Part shown: piece by piece, positions 1-10,085 of the stretch
Numbering within the stretch: the first letter of the stretch is position 1
Layout: every line of letters starts with the position of its first letter
Assembly: GCA_020636545.1 (NCBI GenBank)
Contig: JACJXS010000016.1
Coordinates: 41,850-105,849, forward strand
Reading direction: 5' to 3'
Origin: Chitinophagales bacterium
GTDB taxonomy: Bacteria; Bacteroidota; Bacteroidia; Chitinophagales; JADIYW01
Length of the DNA: 64,000 nucleotides
Notes under the pieces: model-generated
Databases searched by the model: none
The model's input: only the letters and a program-made list of their open reading frames with translations
Told to the model about the DNA's origin: nothing
Made by a program: the position numbers and the translations under genes

Positions 1-87
1 AATTTGGTAGGCTATGCTGGTGGACTATATGCTAAGAAAAAATTATTGGAAATAGAGCAGTTTTTTGCTCAACCTGAACTATTTTAG
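1..87 (+). CDS. C-terminal fragment of an unidentified protein
   Basis: An open frame runs in from the left edge and stops with TAG at 85-87, giving the last 28 residues of a protein whose start lies outside the window. The visible tail is helical-looking and lysine/glutamate rich, too short to assign to a family. It lies 18 bp upstream of hpt on the same strand, so the two may be cotranscribed. Confidence 0.6.
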   Translation, partial: NLVGYAGGLYAKKKLLEIEQFFAQPELF

Positions 88-105
88 CAGTCAAATAATC
101 GCTTT

Positions 106-636
106 ATGATTCAAATTTTAGATAAGCAATTCAAATTATATATTGATGCTACAACTATCCAAAATAGAGTGATGGCAATTGCTGATGAACTCAATAAAGA
201 TTTTGTTGATAGTCGTCCAATTATTTTAGTCGTGTTACGTGGTGCATTTATGTTTGCTGCTGATATACTAAAACATCTAACAATACCTTGCGAAATAGAT
301 TTTGTGCAATTATCATCTTATGATGGATTAAGTTCATCGGGAAAAATACTATTAAAAAGTGAACCCAAAACCAACTTAGAAAACAGAAAGGTAATCATTA
401 TTGAGGACATTGTTGATTCTGGTTTGACAATGGATTTTTTTATTGATTATTTGAAAAGCAAAAATATTGCACATTACACTTTAGTTTCCTTATTGGCAAA
501 ACCTGACAATATAGAGAAGCCTGTTCACATTGACTATTTAGGTTTCAACATTCCCAATCTATTTGTAGTTGGCTATGGTTTGGATTATAATGAGTTGGGT
601 AGAAATTTGGATGCTATCTATCAAATTGTAGAATAG
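106..636 (+). CDS. hpt: hypoxanthine phosphoribosyltransferase
   Basis: Purine salvage enzyme that joins hypoxanthine or guanine to PRPP to make IMP or GMP in the cytosol. The 176-residue length is normal for bacterial Hpt. The PRPP-binding loop is clear (VIIIEDIVDSGLT, about residues 95-107), and the early VVLRGAF segment matches the first phosphate-binding loop of type I phosphoribosyltransferases. The ATG at 106 gives the expected N-terminus. It follows an incomplete upstream gene by 18 bp. Assignment to Hpt rather than another PRTase rests on the overall pattern and is firm. Confidence 0.93.
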   Translation: MIQILDKQFKLYIDATTIQNRVMAIADELNKDFVDSRPIILVVLRGAFMFAADILKHLTIPCEIDFVQLSSYDGLSSSGKILLKSEPKTNLENRKVIIIEDIVDSGLTMDFFIDYLKSKNIAHYTLVSLLAKPDNIEKPVHIDYLGFNIPNLFVVGYGLDYNELGRNLDAIYQIVE

Positions 637-752
637 TCTTCTAATTAAATAGAAAAGAGCTTCACTGCTTTCATTTACTCTATCCAACCATCTTGATTAT
701 TATATTATTATAATTTCTATACTATTCAACTTATATTTACACAAATTTTTAA

Positions 753-3314
753 ATGAGAACATTATTCTTAATAATAACGCTTGTATTTTGCTTTTATTAT
801 TCTTCTGCAAAGCCGCCCAAAAAAAAGATAAAAGATAATCATATCAACTTAGACGAAATTGTAATTACACCAACCAATGAATTTACAGACTATCAAGCCG
901 CTCGTACAAGGGATTTTGATTTATTACATACTAAAATAGAAATAGAACCTATCCTTCAAAATAAGACTGCAAACGGAAAAGCTACACTAATCTTGAAACC
1001 CTATTTCTATCCAAAAGATGAATTAATATTGGATGCAAAGTATATGCAAATCAATGATATAATTTTATTGAACAATCAAAAAAATCAATATCTATCTTAT
1101 AATTACGATTCTTTACAACTTAAAATTTATTTAGGTAAACAATTTACATCTTCTGATACTTTGACAATTCTTATAGATTATATTGCAAAGCCTTATTCTA
1201 TAAGTGAAAGTGTCTTGGAAATTGATGGAAGAGGTATGTATTTTATCAATGCCGAGAATAAAAATCCATACAAACCCTTTCACTTGTGGACACAAGGAGA
1301 AGTAGAAGCTAATTCATTCTGGTTTCCAACAATAGACGCACCAAACGAACAATGTTCTCAAGAGATTTTTGTAACTCTGGATACGGCTTATATTTCATTG
1401 TCTAATGGAATTTTGGTAAGTAGCACAAACAAAGGAAATAAGCGTATTGATTATTGGAAACAAGATAAACAACATGCACCCTATTTATTTTTTTTAGGAA
1501 TAGGAGATTACAAAAAATACCACACGACTTGGCGAAATATTGATGTCGATTATTATACTTTTAAAGATTATTATAAAGATGTTCAGGAAGTTTTTGGCAA
1601 TACTCCAGAAATGCTTACTTTTTATTCAAATTTACTAAAAGTAGATTTTCCTTGGGATAAATATGCTCAAATAATTGCTTTTGATTATACCGCAGGTGCA
1701 ATGGAAAATTCATCGGCGGTGATATTATATGATAAATTATTAATGACCCATCAAGATTTGATTGATGACAATTACGATTTTATCATTGCACACGAATTAT
1801 TCCATCATTGGTTTGGCGATTTAGTAACAGCAGAATCTTGGGCTAATTTGACTTTAAATGAAAGTTTTGCAGATTATGGCGAATATTTATGGGCAAATTA
1901 TAAGTATGGCAAAGATAATGGTGATGCAGTAAATAAAGATGCCTTTGAAAAATACCTAAAACAATCAAAATATAAAAATGAACCTTTAGTAGATTATTAT
2001 TATAAAGCTCACAAAGATATGTTTGACGGCATTCGCTATGAAAAAGGTGGAAGAATTTTACATTTATTGCGAAATTATATTGGCGACGATGCATTTTTTA
2101 AAGCCTTAAATTTATATTTAGTACAAAACCAATTTAACAGTGCAGAGCCGAGTGATTTTCGTAAAGTAATAGAAAGCGTAACTGGAAAGGATTGGAATTG
2201 GTTTTTCAACCAATGGTATTTCGATAAAGGTCATCCTATTTTGGATATTCAAAATACTTATCATTCTGAAACAAAAAATATAGAAGTAAAAATCAAGCAA
2301 ATTCAAGACAAAAACACTGCTCCTATTTTTAAAATTCCAACTACTATTGATATATATTTTAATGATTCCATACTAAGAAAAGAATTGTCTATCATTAACA
2401 AAGAATCTACTTTTTATTTTCCTGCAAAGACAAAACCATTATTTATAAATTTTGATCCTGAAGGTATATTGCCTGCAGAATTAAAAGAAAATCTAACTGA
2501 AAGTGAATCCGCACTAAAATTTGACAGAGCCAATAGTTATTACGCACGCTCTCGTGTTTTAAATAGTTTTGTAAACAATATTAAAGGCAATAAAACAGCT
2601 CAAGATATTTTTATAAAAGCCATTCAACATACAGATTGGAATACACAAAAAGAAGCACTTTCTCTCATTTATTCACCCAGTGATTTTACAGATAAAAACT
2701 TATTAAATACCGTGCTTAAAGAATTGATTTATCAATCATCAAAAGCTGATATTAGAAAAATGGCTTTAAATTTATTGAATAAAAATAATTCAGAATTAAG
2801 TTTTGCAGTAGCACAATATGTAATCAAAAAAGACTCCTCGCTTCAATGCATAGCAGCAGCTTTAGACATTGTAAAAACTAAAAATTTTGCAATTGCCTAC
2901 CAAGAAGCTCTTCCATATTTAGATACTAAAAATCCAACTTTACTACGAAGTATTGGGTCAATTTTAAAAGACACAACGGTTAATCATTTAGATTTTTTCA
3001 AGAAAGCAATTTGGCTAAATAACTACAGAAATGCCTATCAAAATTTTGAAAATCTATCTGACTTTTTAATGCAAACCCAAGATGAAAATTTATTCCAAGA
3101 TGCAATAAACTTTTTATCCGATATCAATCATTATGAAGAAAGTAACTTTAATATTGATGGTTCTATTAGAATTTGTATTTCTTTAAGAAACAAATTAGAA
3201 TACCAACAAAACAATAAGAAAACGGATAAATATTTACTTCCAATAATTGCAAAAAAACTAGAAATTCTCAATAAAGCTATTCCTCAACTGAAAGGAAATA
3301 ATTTAGGCTTTTAA
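753..3314 (+). CDS. M1 family zinc aminopeptidase, secreted
   Basis: Zinc metallo-aminopeptidase of the M1 (gluzincin) family, which removes N-terminal residues from peptides. An N-terminal hydrophobic stretch (about residues 3-19) looks like a signal peptide, so it probably acts in the periplasm or at the surface. The substrate-anchoring GAMEN motif and the zinc site HELFHHW with a downstream NESFADY glutamate are all intact, so activity is expected. After the catalytic domain comes a long helical C-terminal part, as in larger M1 enzymes; 853 residues is within family range. The gene ends 9 bp before the convergent era gene. The physiological substrate cannot be read from sequence. Confidence 0.92.
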   Translation: MRTLFLIITLVFCFYYSSAKPPKKKIKDNHINLDEIVITPTNEFTDYQAARTRDFDLLHTKIEIEPILQNKTANGKATLILKPYFYPKDELILDAKYMQINDIILLNNQKNQYLSYNYDSLQLKIYLGKQFTSSDTLTILIDYIAKPYSISESVLEIDGRGMYFINAENKNPYKPFHLWTQGEVEANSFWFPTIDAPNEQCSQEIFVTLDTAYISLSNGILVSSTNKGNKRIDYWKQDKQHAPYLFFLGIGDYKKYHTTWRNIDVDYYTFKDYYKDVQEVFGNTPEMLTFYSNLLKVDFPWDKYAQIIAFDYTAGAMENSSAVILYDKLLMTHQDLIDDNYDFIIAHELFHHWFGDLVTAESWANLTLNESFADYGEYLWANYKYGKDNGDAVNKDAFEKYLKQSKYKNEPLVDYYYKAHKDMFDGIRYEKGGRILHLLRNYIGDDAFFKALNLYLVQNQFNSAEPSDFRKVIESVTGKDWNWFFNQWYFDKGHPILDIQNTYHSETKNIEVKIKQIQDKNTAPIFKIPTTIDIYFNDSILRKELSIINKESTFYFPAKTKPLFINFDPEGILPAELKENLTESESALKFDRANSYYARSRVLNSFVNNIKGNKTAQDIFIKAIQHTDWNTQKEALSLIYSPSDFTDKNLLNTVLKELIYQSSKADIRKMALNLLNKNNSELSFAVAQYVIKKDSSLQCIAAALDIVKTKNFAIAYQEALPYLDTKNPTLLRSIGSILKDTTVNHLDFFKKAIWLNNYRNAYQNFENLSDFLMQTQDENLFQDAINFLSDINHYEESNFNIDGSIRICISLRNKLEYQQNNKKTDKYLLPIIAKKLEILNKAIPQLKGNNLGF

Positions 3315-3323
3315 GTTTCTACA

Positions 3324-4208
3324 TTAATAATCACGATAACCAAATCGACGTAACATATTGTCGCTATTTCGCCAGCCATCAGCTACTTTTACAAAGGTTT
3401 CTAAATAGATTTTCTTTTGGAAAAATTCTTCTAAATCTTTTCTCGCTTCAATGCCTACTTTTTTAATCATTTCACCATTTTTGCCAATCAGAATAGGCTT
3501 TTGACTGGCTCGTTCAACATATATTTCGGCAGCAATTTTGATAATTTCACCATCTTCCATAAAATAAGTACAAACAACTTCTGTAGAATATGGAATTTCT
3601 TGTTTATAATACAATAAAATCTTTTCTCGGATAATTTCAGTAACAAAGAAGCGTTCAGGTCTATCCGTAATCGCATCTTTATCAAAATATGGTGGAGATT
3701 CTGGAAGATGTTTTAAGGCAAAATCCATCAATTTTTCTAAATTCCAATTGAATTTTGCAGAAAAAGAAATGATTTCTGCTTTTGGAAAATCTGCCTCCCA
3801 AAGTTCTCTTTCGTACTCAACTATTTCGTGGTCAGTGATGTCTAATTTATTCAATAAAATTATAACGGGAACATTAAGTTGTTTAATCTTTTCGTATTCT
3901 TCCGGTTGCTTTTCTGGCTTGTCTCCTATTTCCACCATATATATAAAAACATCAGCATCTTCCAAAGATGTTTTTACAAATTGCATCATAGTTTGATGCA
4001 TCTTATAAGCAGGTTTGATGATACCTGGCAAATCAGAAATGACCATTTGAAAATCATCGCCATTCAAAATCCCCAAAATCCGATGACGTGTAGTCTGTGC
4101 CTTGGAGGTGATAATAGACAACTTTTCGCCAATTAATGCGTTCATTAAGGTTGATTTACCAACATTAGGTTTGCCCAAAATATTTACATAACCAGCTTTA
4201 TGCTTCAT
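3324..4208 (-). CDS. era: GTPase Era
   Basis: Essential GTPase that binds the 3' end of 16S rRNA and assists 30S subunit maturation. The 294-residue protein has the P-loop GKPNVGKST near the N-terminus, the DLPG G3 motif, the NKLD G4 motif and a C-terminal KH RNA-binding domain containing LIGKNGEMIKKVG. All Era landmarks are present and in order. It is convergent with the M1 peptidase gene and not obviously in an operon with the next gene, whose stop lies 65 bp beyond the Era start. Confidence 0.97.
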   Translation of the reverse strand: MKHKAGYVNILGKPNVGKSTLMNALIGEKLSIITSKAQTTRHRILGILNGDDFQMVISDLPGIIKPAYKMHQTMMQFVKTSLEDADVFIYMVEIGDKPEKQPEEYEKIKQLNVPVIILLNKLDITDHEIVEYERELWEADFPKAEIISFSAKFNWNLEKLMDFALKHLPESPPYFDKDAITDRPERFFVTEIIREKILLYYKQEIPYSTEVVCTYFMEDGEIIKIAAEIYVERASQKPILIGKNGEMIKKVGIEARKDLEEFFQKKIYLETFVKVADGWRNSDNMLRRFGYRDY

Positions 4209-4273
4209 ATTAGTATAAAATTATAATTTTTATTGATTAATGTCAATATTTTTTTAGATAAAATAATTAGGTT

Positions 4274-5266
4274 TTAAATTTTATAGTAATTTTTTACCCA
4301 TTCTTGAATATACTGCATCGTTTCTTCATATTGATAAATAGATTTATAACCCAATTCATCTTTTGCTTTTTGTGTATGCACTAATCTACTTGTACCTAAA
4401 ACATTGATAGATTTTTTGGCTATCATTGGTTTCTTATGTGTAAAATTTGCAATTACTTCCATCAAAACAGCAATAGGATATAAAACAGAATAAGGAATTG
4501 AAATACTAGGTTTTTGATTGACCATTTTTAATAAATCTGTAAAATATCTTTTCCAAGAAATATCCTTAAAATCATCCATAAAATAATAGATATTATTTTT
4601 GGCAATTTCTTTTGTAATAATACTATAAATGCCTTCAGCTAAATTTCTTGCATCTAACAAACAAGCAGACTCTCTCCCATCATTAATAAGAGGGAAAAAT
4701 CCTTTATGTAATTTTCTTTCTATAGGTTCTTTTACCCAAACACTTCCTGGCCCAACAACAGCACTTGGTCGAACGATGGTATAAAATAGATTATTTTGAG
4801 TACAAAAATCAATTACTAATGTTTCAGTATCTATCTTAGCATCATCATAATAAACGCCAGTTTTTATCAAAGGCGTTTGCTCATCAGGAATGCTCTTTTT
4901 TCTATCAATTCCTGATGCAACACCAATAGAACTTATATAGATAAAATGTTTTACTTGATGAAGCTTCGCATCTTCTAATAAATATTGTGTAGCCAAATAA
5001 TGTGTTTGATGAAATTCTTCTTTAGTTCCAAAATCAATTACTCTAGCGGCTGAATGCACAACAATATCAGTATTTTTACATATATCTTGAAGGTTATTTT
5101 TTTGAGTAATATCTGCCTGAACTAATGGGATATTATTTTCCTTGAAATATTGTAAATCCTTTGATGCAAAGTATTGACCTTTTAGCTCAAAAGTTCCGAT
5201 ATTATTCAATTTGAAAGCAATATGCTTACCTATTAGTCCTGTTATTCCTGTAATTAAAACTTTCAA
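4274..5266 (-). CDS. NAD-dependent epimerase/dehydratase family protein (extended SDR)
   Basis: Extended short-chain dehydrogenase/reductase with a Rossmann fold. The N-terminal nucleotide-binding motif is GITGLIG (about residues 7-13) and the catalytic YxxxK is YDDAK, preceded by a SSIG serine. The start is a TTG at 5266: no better ATG precedes the nucleotide-binding motif, and this start gives the typical MKVLITG N-terminus. Such proteins reduce or epimerise sugar nucleotides, dihydroflavonol-like compounds or sterol-like ketones; the substrate is not predictable here. It lies alone on the minus strand between era and the DUF151 gene. Confidence 0.85.
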   Translation of the reverse strand: MKVLITGITGLIGKHIAFKLNNIGTFELKGQYFASKDLQYFKENNIPLVQADITQKNNLQDICKNTDIVVHSAARVIDFGTKEEFHQTHYLATQYLLEDAKLHQVKHFIYISSIGVASGIDRKKSIPDEQTPLIKTGVYYDDAKIDTETLVIDFCTQNNLFYTIVRPSAVVGPGSVWVKEPIERKLHKGFFPLINDGRESACLLDARNLAEGIYSIITKEIAKNNIYYFMDDFKDISWKRYFTDLLKMVNQKPSISIPYSVLYPIAVLMEVIANFTHKKPMIAKKSINVLGTSRLVHTQKAKDELGYKSIYQYEETMQYIQEWVKNYYKI

Positions 5267-5387
5267 ATTCTTTATATTGCTAATTTCTTGATATTAATCA
5301 AAGATAATCTTAATTATTAATGTTAATTTTGTATTATGATTTTGAGTTCAGAATAAGAGATAGAGTTTAAAAACATAGAAACCCTTT

Positions 5388-6002
5388 TTATTTTCTTTTA
5401 AGCTCGTCTCTTATTTTGGCTGCCTTCTCATAATCTTCATTTTGTAAAGCTTCTTTTAATAAACTTTCCAATTCAACTACTGAATACTGACTAAAACTTG
5501 ATTGTTTCTGCAATAAGTATTCTTCTTCAGGATTTTCAGAAATAGAAATAATTTCATCTTCTGATTTTAAAAAAGTAATAGCAACATCTTCTAAAATATC
5601 TTTGTGAATAAAAATTGGGATATTGCATCTTAGAGCGATAGCAATCGCATCAGAAGTGCGAGAATCAATATCAATCACATAACCGTCATAAACAACAGTT
5701 ATAATAGCATAATACACGCCGTCTAATAAATGATTAATAACAACTTCCAAAGGCATTACATCAAATTTGCCAAACATCGTTTTAATTAAATCGTGCGTAA
5801 GTGGACGCTTAGAAGGGATATTTTCTTTGGCTATTAAAATAGATTGTGCTTCTACTGCTCCAATAACAATTGGCAGTCTTCTATTGCCATTTTTTTCTCC
5901 CAATACGACACTATAAGAATTATATTGAGAAAATCCTTGTGTAATATTCAAAACCTCTAATTGTATTAATTCTTTCTTTTCTTTCACAAGGACAAAATAC
6001 AT
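5388..6002 (-). CDS. bifunctional nuclease (DUF151) family protein with C-terminal UVR motif
   Basis: The main domain matches the DUF151 / bifunctional nuclease family: LEVLNI, then NGNRRLPIVIGAVEAQSI, then SRTSDAIAIALR. Some family members have reported DNase and RNase activity. The last 35 residues form a UvrB/UvrC-type motif (LLKEALQNEDYEKAAKIRDELK), a helical hairpin used for UvrB-UvrC contact and found on several Bacteroidota DUF151 proteins. The ATG at 6002 is chosen; an ATG further upstream at 6050 would add 16 hydrophobic residues not typical of the family. Divergent from dnaB. Function in vivo is uncertain. Confidence 0.85.
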   Translation of the reverse strand: MYFVLVKEKKELIQLEVLNITQGFSQYNSYSVVLGEKNGNRRLPIVIGAVEAQSILIAKENIPSKRPLTHDLIKTMFGKFDVMPLEVVINHLLDGVYYAIITVVYDGYVIDIDSRTSDAIAIALRCNIPIFIHKDILEDVAITFLKSEDEIISISENPEEEYLLQKQSSFSQYSVVELESLLKEALQNEDYEKAAKIRDELKRK

Positions 6003-6277
6003 ACTTTTTTGATAATTATAAATAGAATAGAATAACCATAGTATAAACATGTTAATAAGTTCTTTACTTATACACCTTAGTCCACTAACTTATTCACTTA
6101 TTTTTTGATGACATCAACAATTTTATGCACGAATTAATTTTAATATTAAATATTCATTTGATAAAAATCAACACCTCGCTATATATCAGTGTTTTGTGTC
6201 AAATAAAATTATTAACATAGAATTGGTGTGTTAATTAATATAAAGAAGCCTACTTTTTTACCTACTTTAGCAATCCT

Positions 6278-7807
6278 ATGTCAGAATTTACTACCTCTAA
6301 AAAAACAAGAACAAACAGAACCAAAAATGAAGATATTTCTCATTTATTGTATGGGAAAGTACCACCACAAGCCCGTGATTTAGAAGAAGCTGTTTTGGGT
6401 GCAATATTGATTGAAAAAGACGCTATTAGTTATGTATCTGATATTTTAAAACCAGAAAGTTTTTATGTTGATGCTCATGGAAAAATATATCGAGCTATTC
6501 AAAATTTATTTGCTCGTTCTCAACCTATCGACTTATTGACTGTTAGCGAAGAATTAAGAAAAGAAGGTCAATTAGAAAGTGTTGGTGGTGCTTATTATTT
6601 AAGTGAATTAACCAATAAAATTGGATCATCTGCAAATGTCGAATTTCATGCTCGAATTGTTATTCAAAAATTTATTCAGCGAGAATTAATTCATATCTCT
6701 AATGATATTATCAAAGATGCTTATGAAGACACGACAGATGTCTTCGATTTGTTAGATGGTGCTGAAAAACGAATCTATGAAATTACCGATAAAAATTTAA
6801 GAAATGCTACTCAAGGTATTGGACAATTGGTCTCAAAATCTGTAATGCAAATCGATGAATTAATTTCTAATGATGGTGGTGTAATTCAAGATTCCGTACC
6901 TTCTGGTTATAAAGATTTAGATAATTTTATTTTTGGTTGGAAGGCAACAGACTTAGTGATTGTTGCAGCTAGACCATCAATGGGTAAAACAGCATTTGTA
7001 TTGAATGTTGCTCGTAATGCTGCCGTTGATTATAATTTGCCTGTTGCAATTTTCTCTTTAGAAATGGGTGGTGTACAATTAGCAAAACGTCTAATTTCTA
7101 TGGAAACAGAAATTGATGCTCAAAAGGTTACTAATGGAAAAATGACTGAAGCTGAATTTGCTCATTTGAGAGATAAAGTAGAACGTTTAGCAAAAGCTCC
7201 AATTTATATCAATGACCAGCCAGCCATCAACGTTTATGAACTTCGAGCTCAATGCCGTAGATTACAAAATGCTCACGGTATCAAAATGGTTATTATCGAC
7301 TATTTACAATTAATGAGTGGTGGTGGTGATAAAGGCATGAATCGAGAACAAGAGATTAGTAATATTTCACGTTCATTAAAAGGTTTGGCTAAAGAATTAA
7401 ATATCCCTGTAATTGCATTGTCTCAATTAAACAGAAGTGTGGAAACGAGAGGTGGCGATAAAAAACCACAATTGTCCGATTTGAGAGAATCAGGTTCTAT
7501 TGAGCAAGATGCAGATATGGTTATGTTTTTATATAGACCAGAATATTATAAAATAGATGAAGATAAAGACGGTGCATCTTTGAAAGGTACTGCGGAAATT
7601 ATTGTAGCTAAACATAGAAATGGACCAGTTGGTTCTGTACAATTAAGATTTCAAAATAATTATGGTCGTTTTTATGATTTAGATAGAGGTGCTGGAGTTT
7701 TAGATGAATTGAATAATAAATCGGAATATAAAATCATACCTTCAAAAGCAAATTTTGATGAAGAAAATGATCACAATTCTTCAGATGAGAAATTTGATTT
7801 ATTCTAA
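6278..7807 (+). CDS. dnaB: replicative DNA helicase DnaB
   Basis: Hexameric 5'-3' helicase that unwinds DNA at the replication fork and interacts with primase. The protein has the N-terminal helical DnaB domain (about residues 25-130), a linker, then the RecA-like ATPase domain with Walker A RPSMGKTAF and Walker B MVIIDYLQLM. The conserved SQLNRSVETR and SGSIEQDADMV stretches follow. Length (509) is normal for Bacteroidota and there is no intein. The gene lies 31 bp upstream of an amino acid permease gene on the same strand. Confidence 0.97.
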   Translation: MSEFTTSKKTRTNRTKNEDISHLLYGKVPPQARDLEEAVLGAILIEKDAISYVSDILKPESFYVDAHGKIYRAIQNLFARSQPIDLLTVSEELRKEGQLESVGGAYYLSELTNKIGSSANVEFHARIVIQKFIQRELIHISNDIIKDAYEDTTDVFDLLDGAEKRIYEITDKNLRNATQGIGQLVSKSVMQIDELISNDGGVIQDSVPSGYKDLDNFIFGWKATDLVIVAARPSMGKTAFVLNVARNAAVDYNLPVAIFSLEMGGVQLAKRLISMETEIDAQKVTNGKMTEAEFAHLRDKVERLAKAPIYINDQPAINVYELRAQCRRLQNAHGIKMVIIDYLQLMSGGGDKGMNREQEISNISRSLKGLAKELNIPVIALSQLNRSVETRGGDKKPQLSDLRESGSIEQDADMVMFLYRPEYYKIDEDKDGASLKGTAEIIVAKHRNGPVGSVQLRFQNNYGRFYDLDRGAGVLDELNNKSEYKIIPSKANFDEENDHNSSDEKFDLF

Positions 7808-7838
7808 ACTTCTTAAAAAAAATCTATACATTCGTTAG

Positions 7839-9506
7839 ATGAAATGGCAAAACTTTTTTAGAACCAAATCAATACAACATATTCTTGATGAAGTTAAAAG
7901 TTCTCCTGAATTACAAGAAAGTCAGTTAAATAAAAATTTGACCGTTAGAGATTTGGCGGCATTAGGTATTGCTGCAATTGTTGGTGCAGGTATTTTCAGT
8001 ACAATTGGCTCTGCTTGTTTTGATGGTGGTCCAGCTGTTAGTCTTTTATTTTTGGGTATAGCAATTGCTTGTGGATTTTCTGCTTTGTGTTACGCAGAAT
8101 TTGCATCGAGAGTTCCTGTTGCAGGAAGTGCTTATACTTATGCTTATACGACATTTGGCGAATTAATTGCTTGGATAATTGGCTGGGATTTAATTTTAGA
8201 ATATGCTATTGGAAATATTACAGTTTCTATTGCTTGGTCTGGAAATTTTGTAAAATTTATGCATGATTGTGGTGTGTATTTGCCTGCTTATCTAACCACC
8301 TCTTTTTTGGAAGCCAAAAAATATATTCCTGAGCTATATGCAGCTGCACCAAAACTATTTGGGATTCCTTTCATCATAAATATACCTGCATTTTTAATCA
8401 ATTTTTTCATTACAGCCTTAGTGTATATGGGCATAAAAGAATCTAAAAACTTTGCAAATGGAATGGTAATTTTTAAAGTGGCTGTAATTTTAATCATCAT
8501 CATCATTGGTTTGTTTTTTGTAAAGCCTGAGAATTGGTCGCCATTTGCTCCCAATGGTTTTAATGGTGTCATTAAAGGTGTTTCGGCAGTATTTTTTGCT
8601 TATATTGGTTTTGATGCAATTTCTACAACAGCTGAAGAATGTAAAAATCCACAACGCGATTTGCCAAAAGGCATGTTTTATGCTTTAGTAATTGCAACTG
8701 TATTGTATATTCTTGTAAGTTTGGCATTAACAGGCATGGTACATTATACACAGCTTAATAATGAAGCATTTTTAGCTAATGCATTTACTCAAATTGGAAT
8801 GAATTGGATGGGCGGAATTATTGCATTTTCTGCTTTAATTGCAACCGCTAGTGTATTATTAGTATTTCAAATTGGACAACCACGAATCTGGATGAGTATG
8901 AGTCGAGATGGTTTATTGCCCAAAAAATTAGCCTCCGTTCATCCGAAATTTAAAACGCCAGGATTTGCAACTATTATTACAGGCATTATCGTTGGTATTC
9001 CTTCTTTATTCTTAGATGTAAATTTAGTAACAGATTTATGTAGTATTGGAACCCTTTTTGCATTTGCATTGGTCTGTGGTGGTATCCTAATATTACAACA
9101 CAGAGAAAAAAATGAAGGCTTAGAAAATCAAGCGAAATTTAAAGTACCCTATATCAACGGAAGAATAATGATGGTAATACTTTGGGGCATTTTATTGTTA
9201 ATTTTCTTAATAAATAATGAAGCCAAAAGATATATTGATACTATTTTTTCTTTAGAAGGTGGTTTTTCTGTATGGCATCATCATATTCCAATTTGGATTT
9301 TTTGGAGCATTGCTCTTGTAATAAGTGGATATACTTTTGTAAAGAAATGGTCTGCAATTCCAATCTTAGGATTTTTATCTTGCAGTTATTTATTATCAAC
9401 TTTGGGTGTGTTAAATTGGCTTAGATTTATTGTGTGGATGCTAATTGGTTTGATTATCTATTTGGTCTATGGTTATAAAAAAAGCAAGTTAAATTCCAAC
9501 ACATAA
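7839..9506 (+). CDS. APC superfamily amino acid permease
   Basis: Integral membrane transporter of the amino acid-polyamine-organocation superfamily, probably cationic amino acid transporter-like. The first helix carries the characteristic unwound motif GAGIF within a glycine-rich segment, and TM6 contains FFAYIGFDAISTTAEE, a hallmark of CAT-type permeases. About 12-14 hydrophobic segments span 555 residues, with an amphipathic N-terminal tail. The specific amino acid cannot be assigned. It starts 31 bp after dnaB, so some read-through is likely. Confidence 0.9.
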   Translation: MKWQNFFRTKSIQHILDEVKSSPELQESQLNKNLTVRDLAALGIAAIVGAGIFSTIGSACFDGGPAVSLLFLGIAIACGFSALCYAEFASRVPVAGSAYTYAYTTFGELIAWIIGWDLILEYAIGNITVSIAWSGNFVKFMHDCGVYLPAYLTTSFLEAKKYIPELYAAAPKLFGIPFIINIPAFLINFFITALVYMGIKESKNFANGMVIFKVAVILIIIIIGLFFVKPENWSPFAPNGFNGVIKGVSAVFFAYIGFDAISTTAEECKNPQRDLPKGMFYALVIATVLYILVSLALTGMVHYTQLNNEAFLANAFTQIGMNWMGGIIAFSALIATASVLLVFQIGQPRIWMSMSRDGLLPKKLASVHPKFKTPGFATIITGIIVGIPSLFLDVNLVTDLCSIGTLFAFALVCGGILILQHREKNEGLENQAKFKVPYINGRIMMVILWGILLLIFLINNEAKRYIDTIFSLEGGFSVWHHHIPIWIFWSIALVISGYTFVKKWSAIPILGFLSCSYLLSTLGVLNWLRFIVWMLIGLIIYLVYGYKKSKLNSNT

Positions 9507-9563
9507 TTTCCTAAAAATTTGTTTAATAACATTTCTTGACATCAAGTTTTATTGTTTTTTATT

Positions 9564-9571
9564 TATTTTTG
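9564..9571 (+). promoter_or_regulatory. putative -7 box for the OmpA-like gene
   Basis: TATTTTTG matches the Bacteroidota -7 consensus TAnnTTTG, 16 bp before the ATG at 9588. A TTG at 9536-9538 is present but sits a few bases further away than the usual -33 spacing, so this is a moderate call. Confidence 0.4.
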
Positions 9572-9587
9572 AAAAAAAGCGAACTTT

Positions 9588-10085
9588 ATGAAGTATATCA
9601 TCACGACATATATGGCACTTTTTTCTTTGTTTTTATTGAGTACATCATCAGTTCAAGCACAGAATATTTTTAAAGTAACAGAAAATCAATTGATTTTACC
9701 CAATCCGATTCTTTTTGACTTACATGCCAATGATATCTCAGATACCAATAACCCAATAATTGATTATGTTGCAGATTTTTTAAAACAAAATTCTAATATT
9801 TCAAAATTTAGAATAGAATCACATGTTTTTACAGAAAGTAACAGTACTGAGAACATGAAACTGAGTATGCAAAGAGCAGCAATTGTGGCTTATTATTTAA
9901 CAACCAAAGGTATAGATTGTGGTATGCTCACTGTTTCTGGATTTGGAGATACAAATCCTATTGATTCTATAAATACGAACTTAAATACTAGAGTTGATTT
10001 TTATATTGAAAAATTAGGTAATTCAGAAGTTGCAACAAAAAGAATCTTTAATACTTGTAAGTTCTTCAATCCTTGTGATGAATAG
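9588..10085 (+). CDS. OmpA-family C-terminal domain protein, exported
   Basis: A signal peptide (hydrophobic residues about 5-24 ending in VQAQ) is followed by one OmpA/MotB-type domain. Typical family features are the helix MQRAAIVAYYLTTKGI, the strand SGFGDTNPID and the NTRVDFYI end, which bind peptidoglycan stem peptide in canonical members. The protein is short (165 residues), lacks a beta-barrel and has no lipobox cysteine, so it would be a soluble periplasmic peptidoglycan-binding protein. Its stop codon abuts the argC stop codon on the other strand with no gap. Confidence 0.8.
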   Translation: MKYIITTYMALFSLFLLSTSSVQAQNIFKVTENQLILPNPILFDLHANDISDTNNPIIDYVADFLKQNSNISKFRIESHVFTESNSTENMKLSMQRAAIVAYYLTTKGIDCGMLTVSGFGDTNPIDSINTNLNTRVDFYIEKLGNSEVATKRIFNTCKFFNPCDE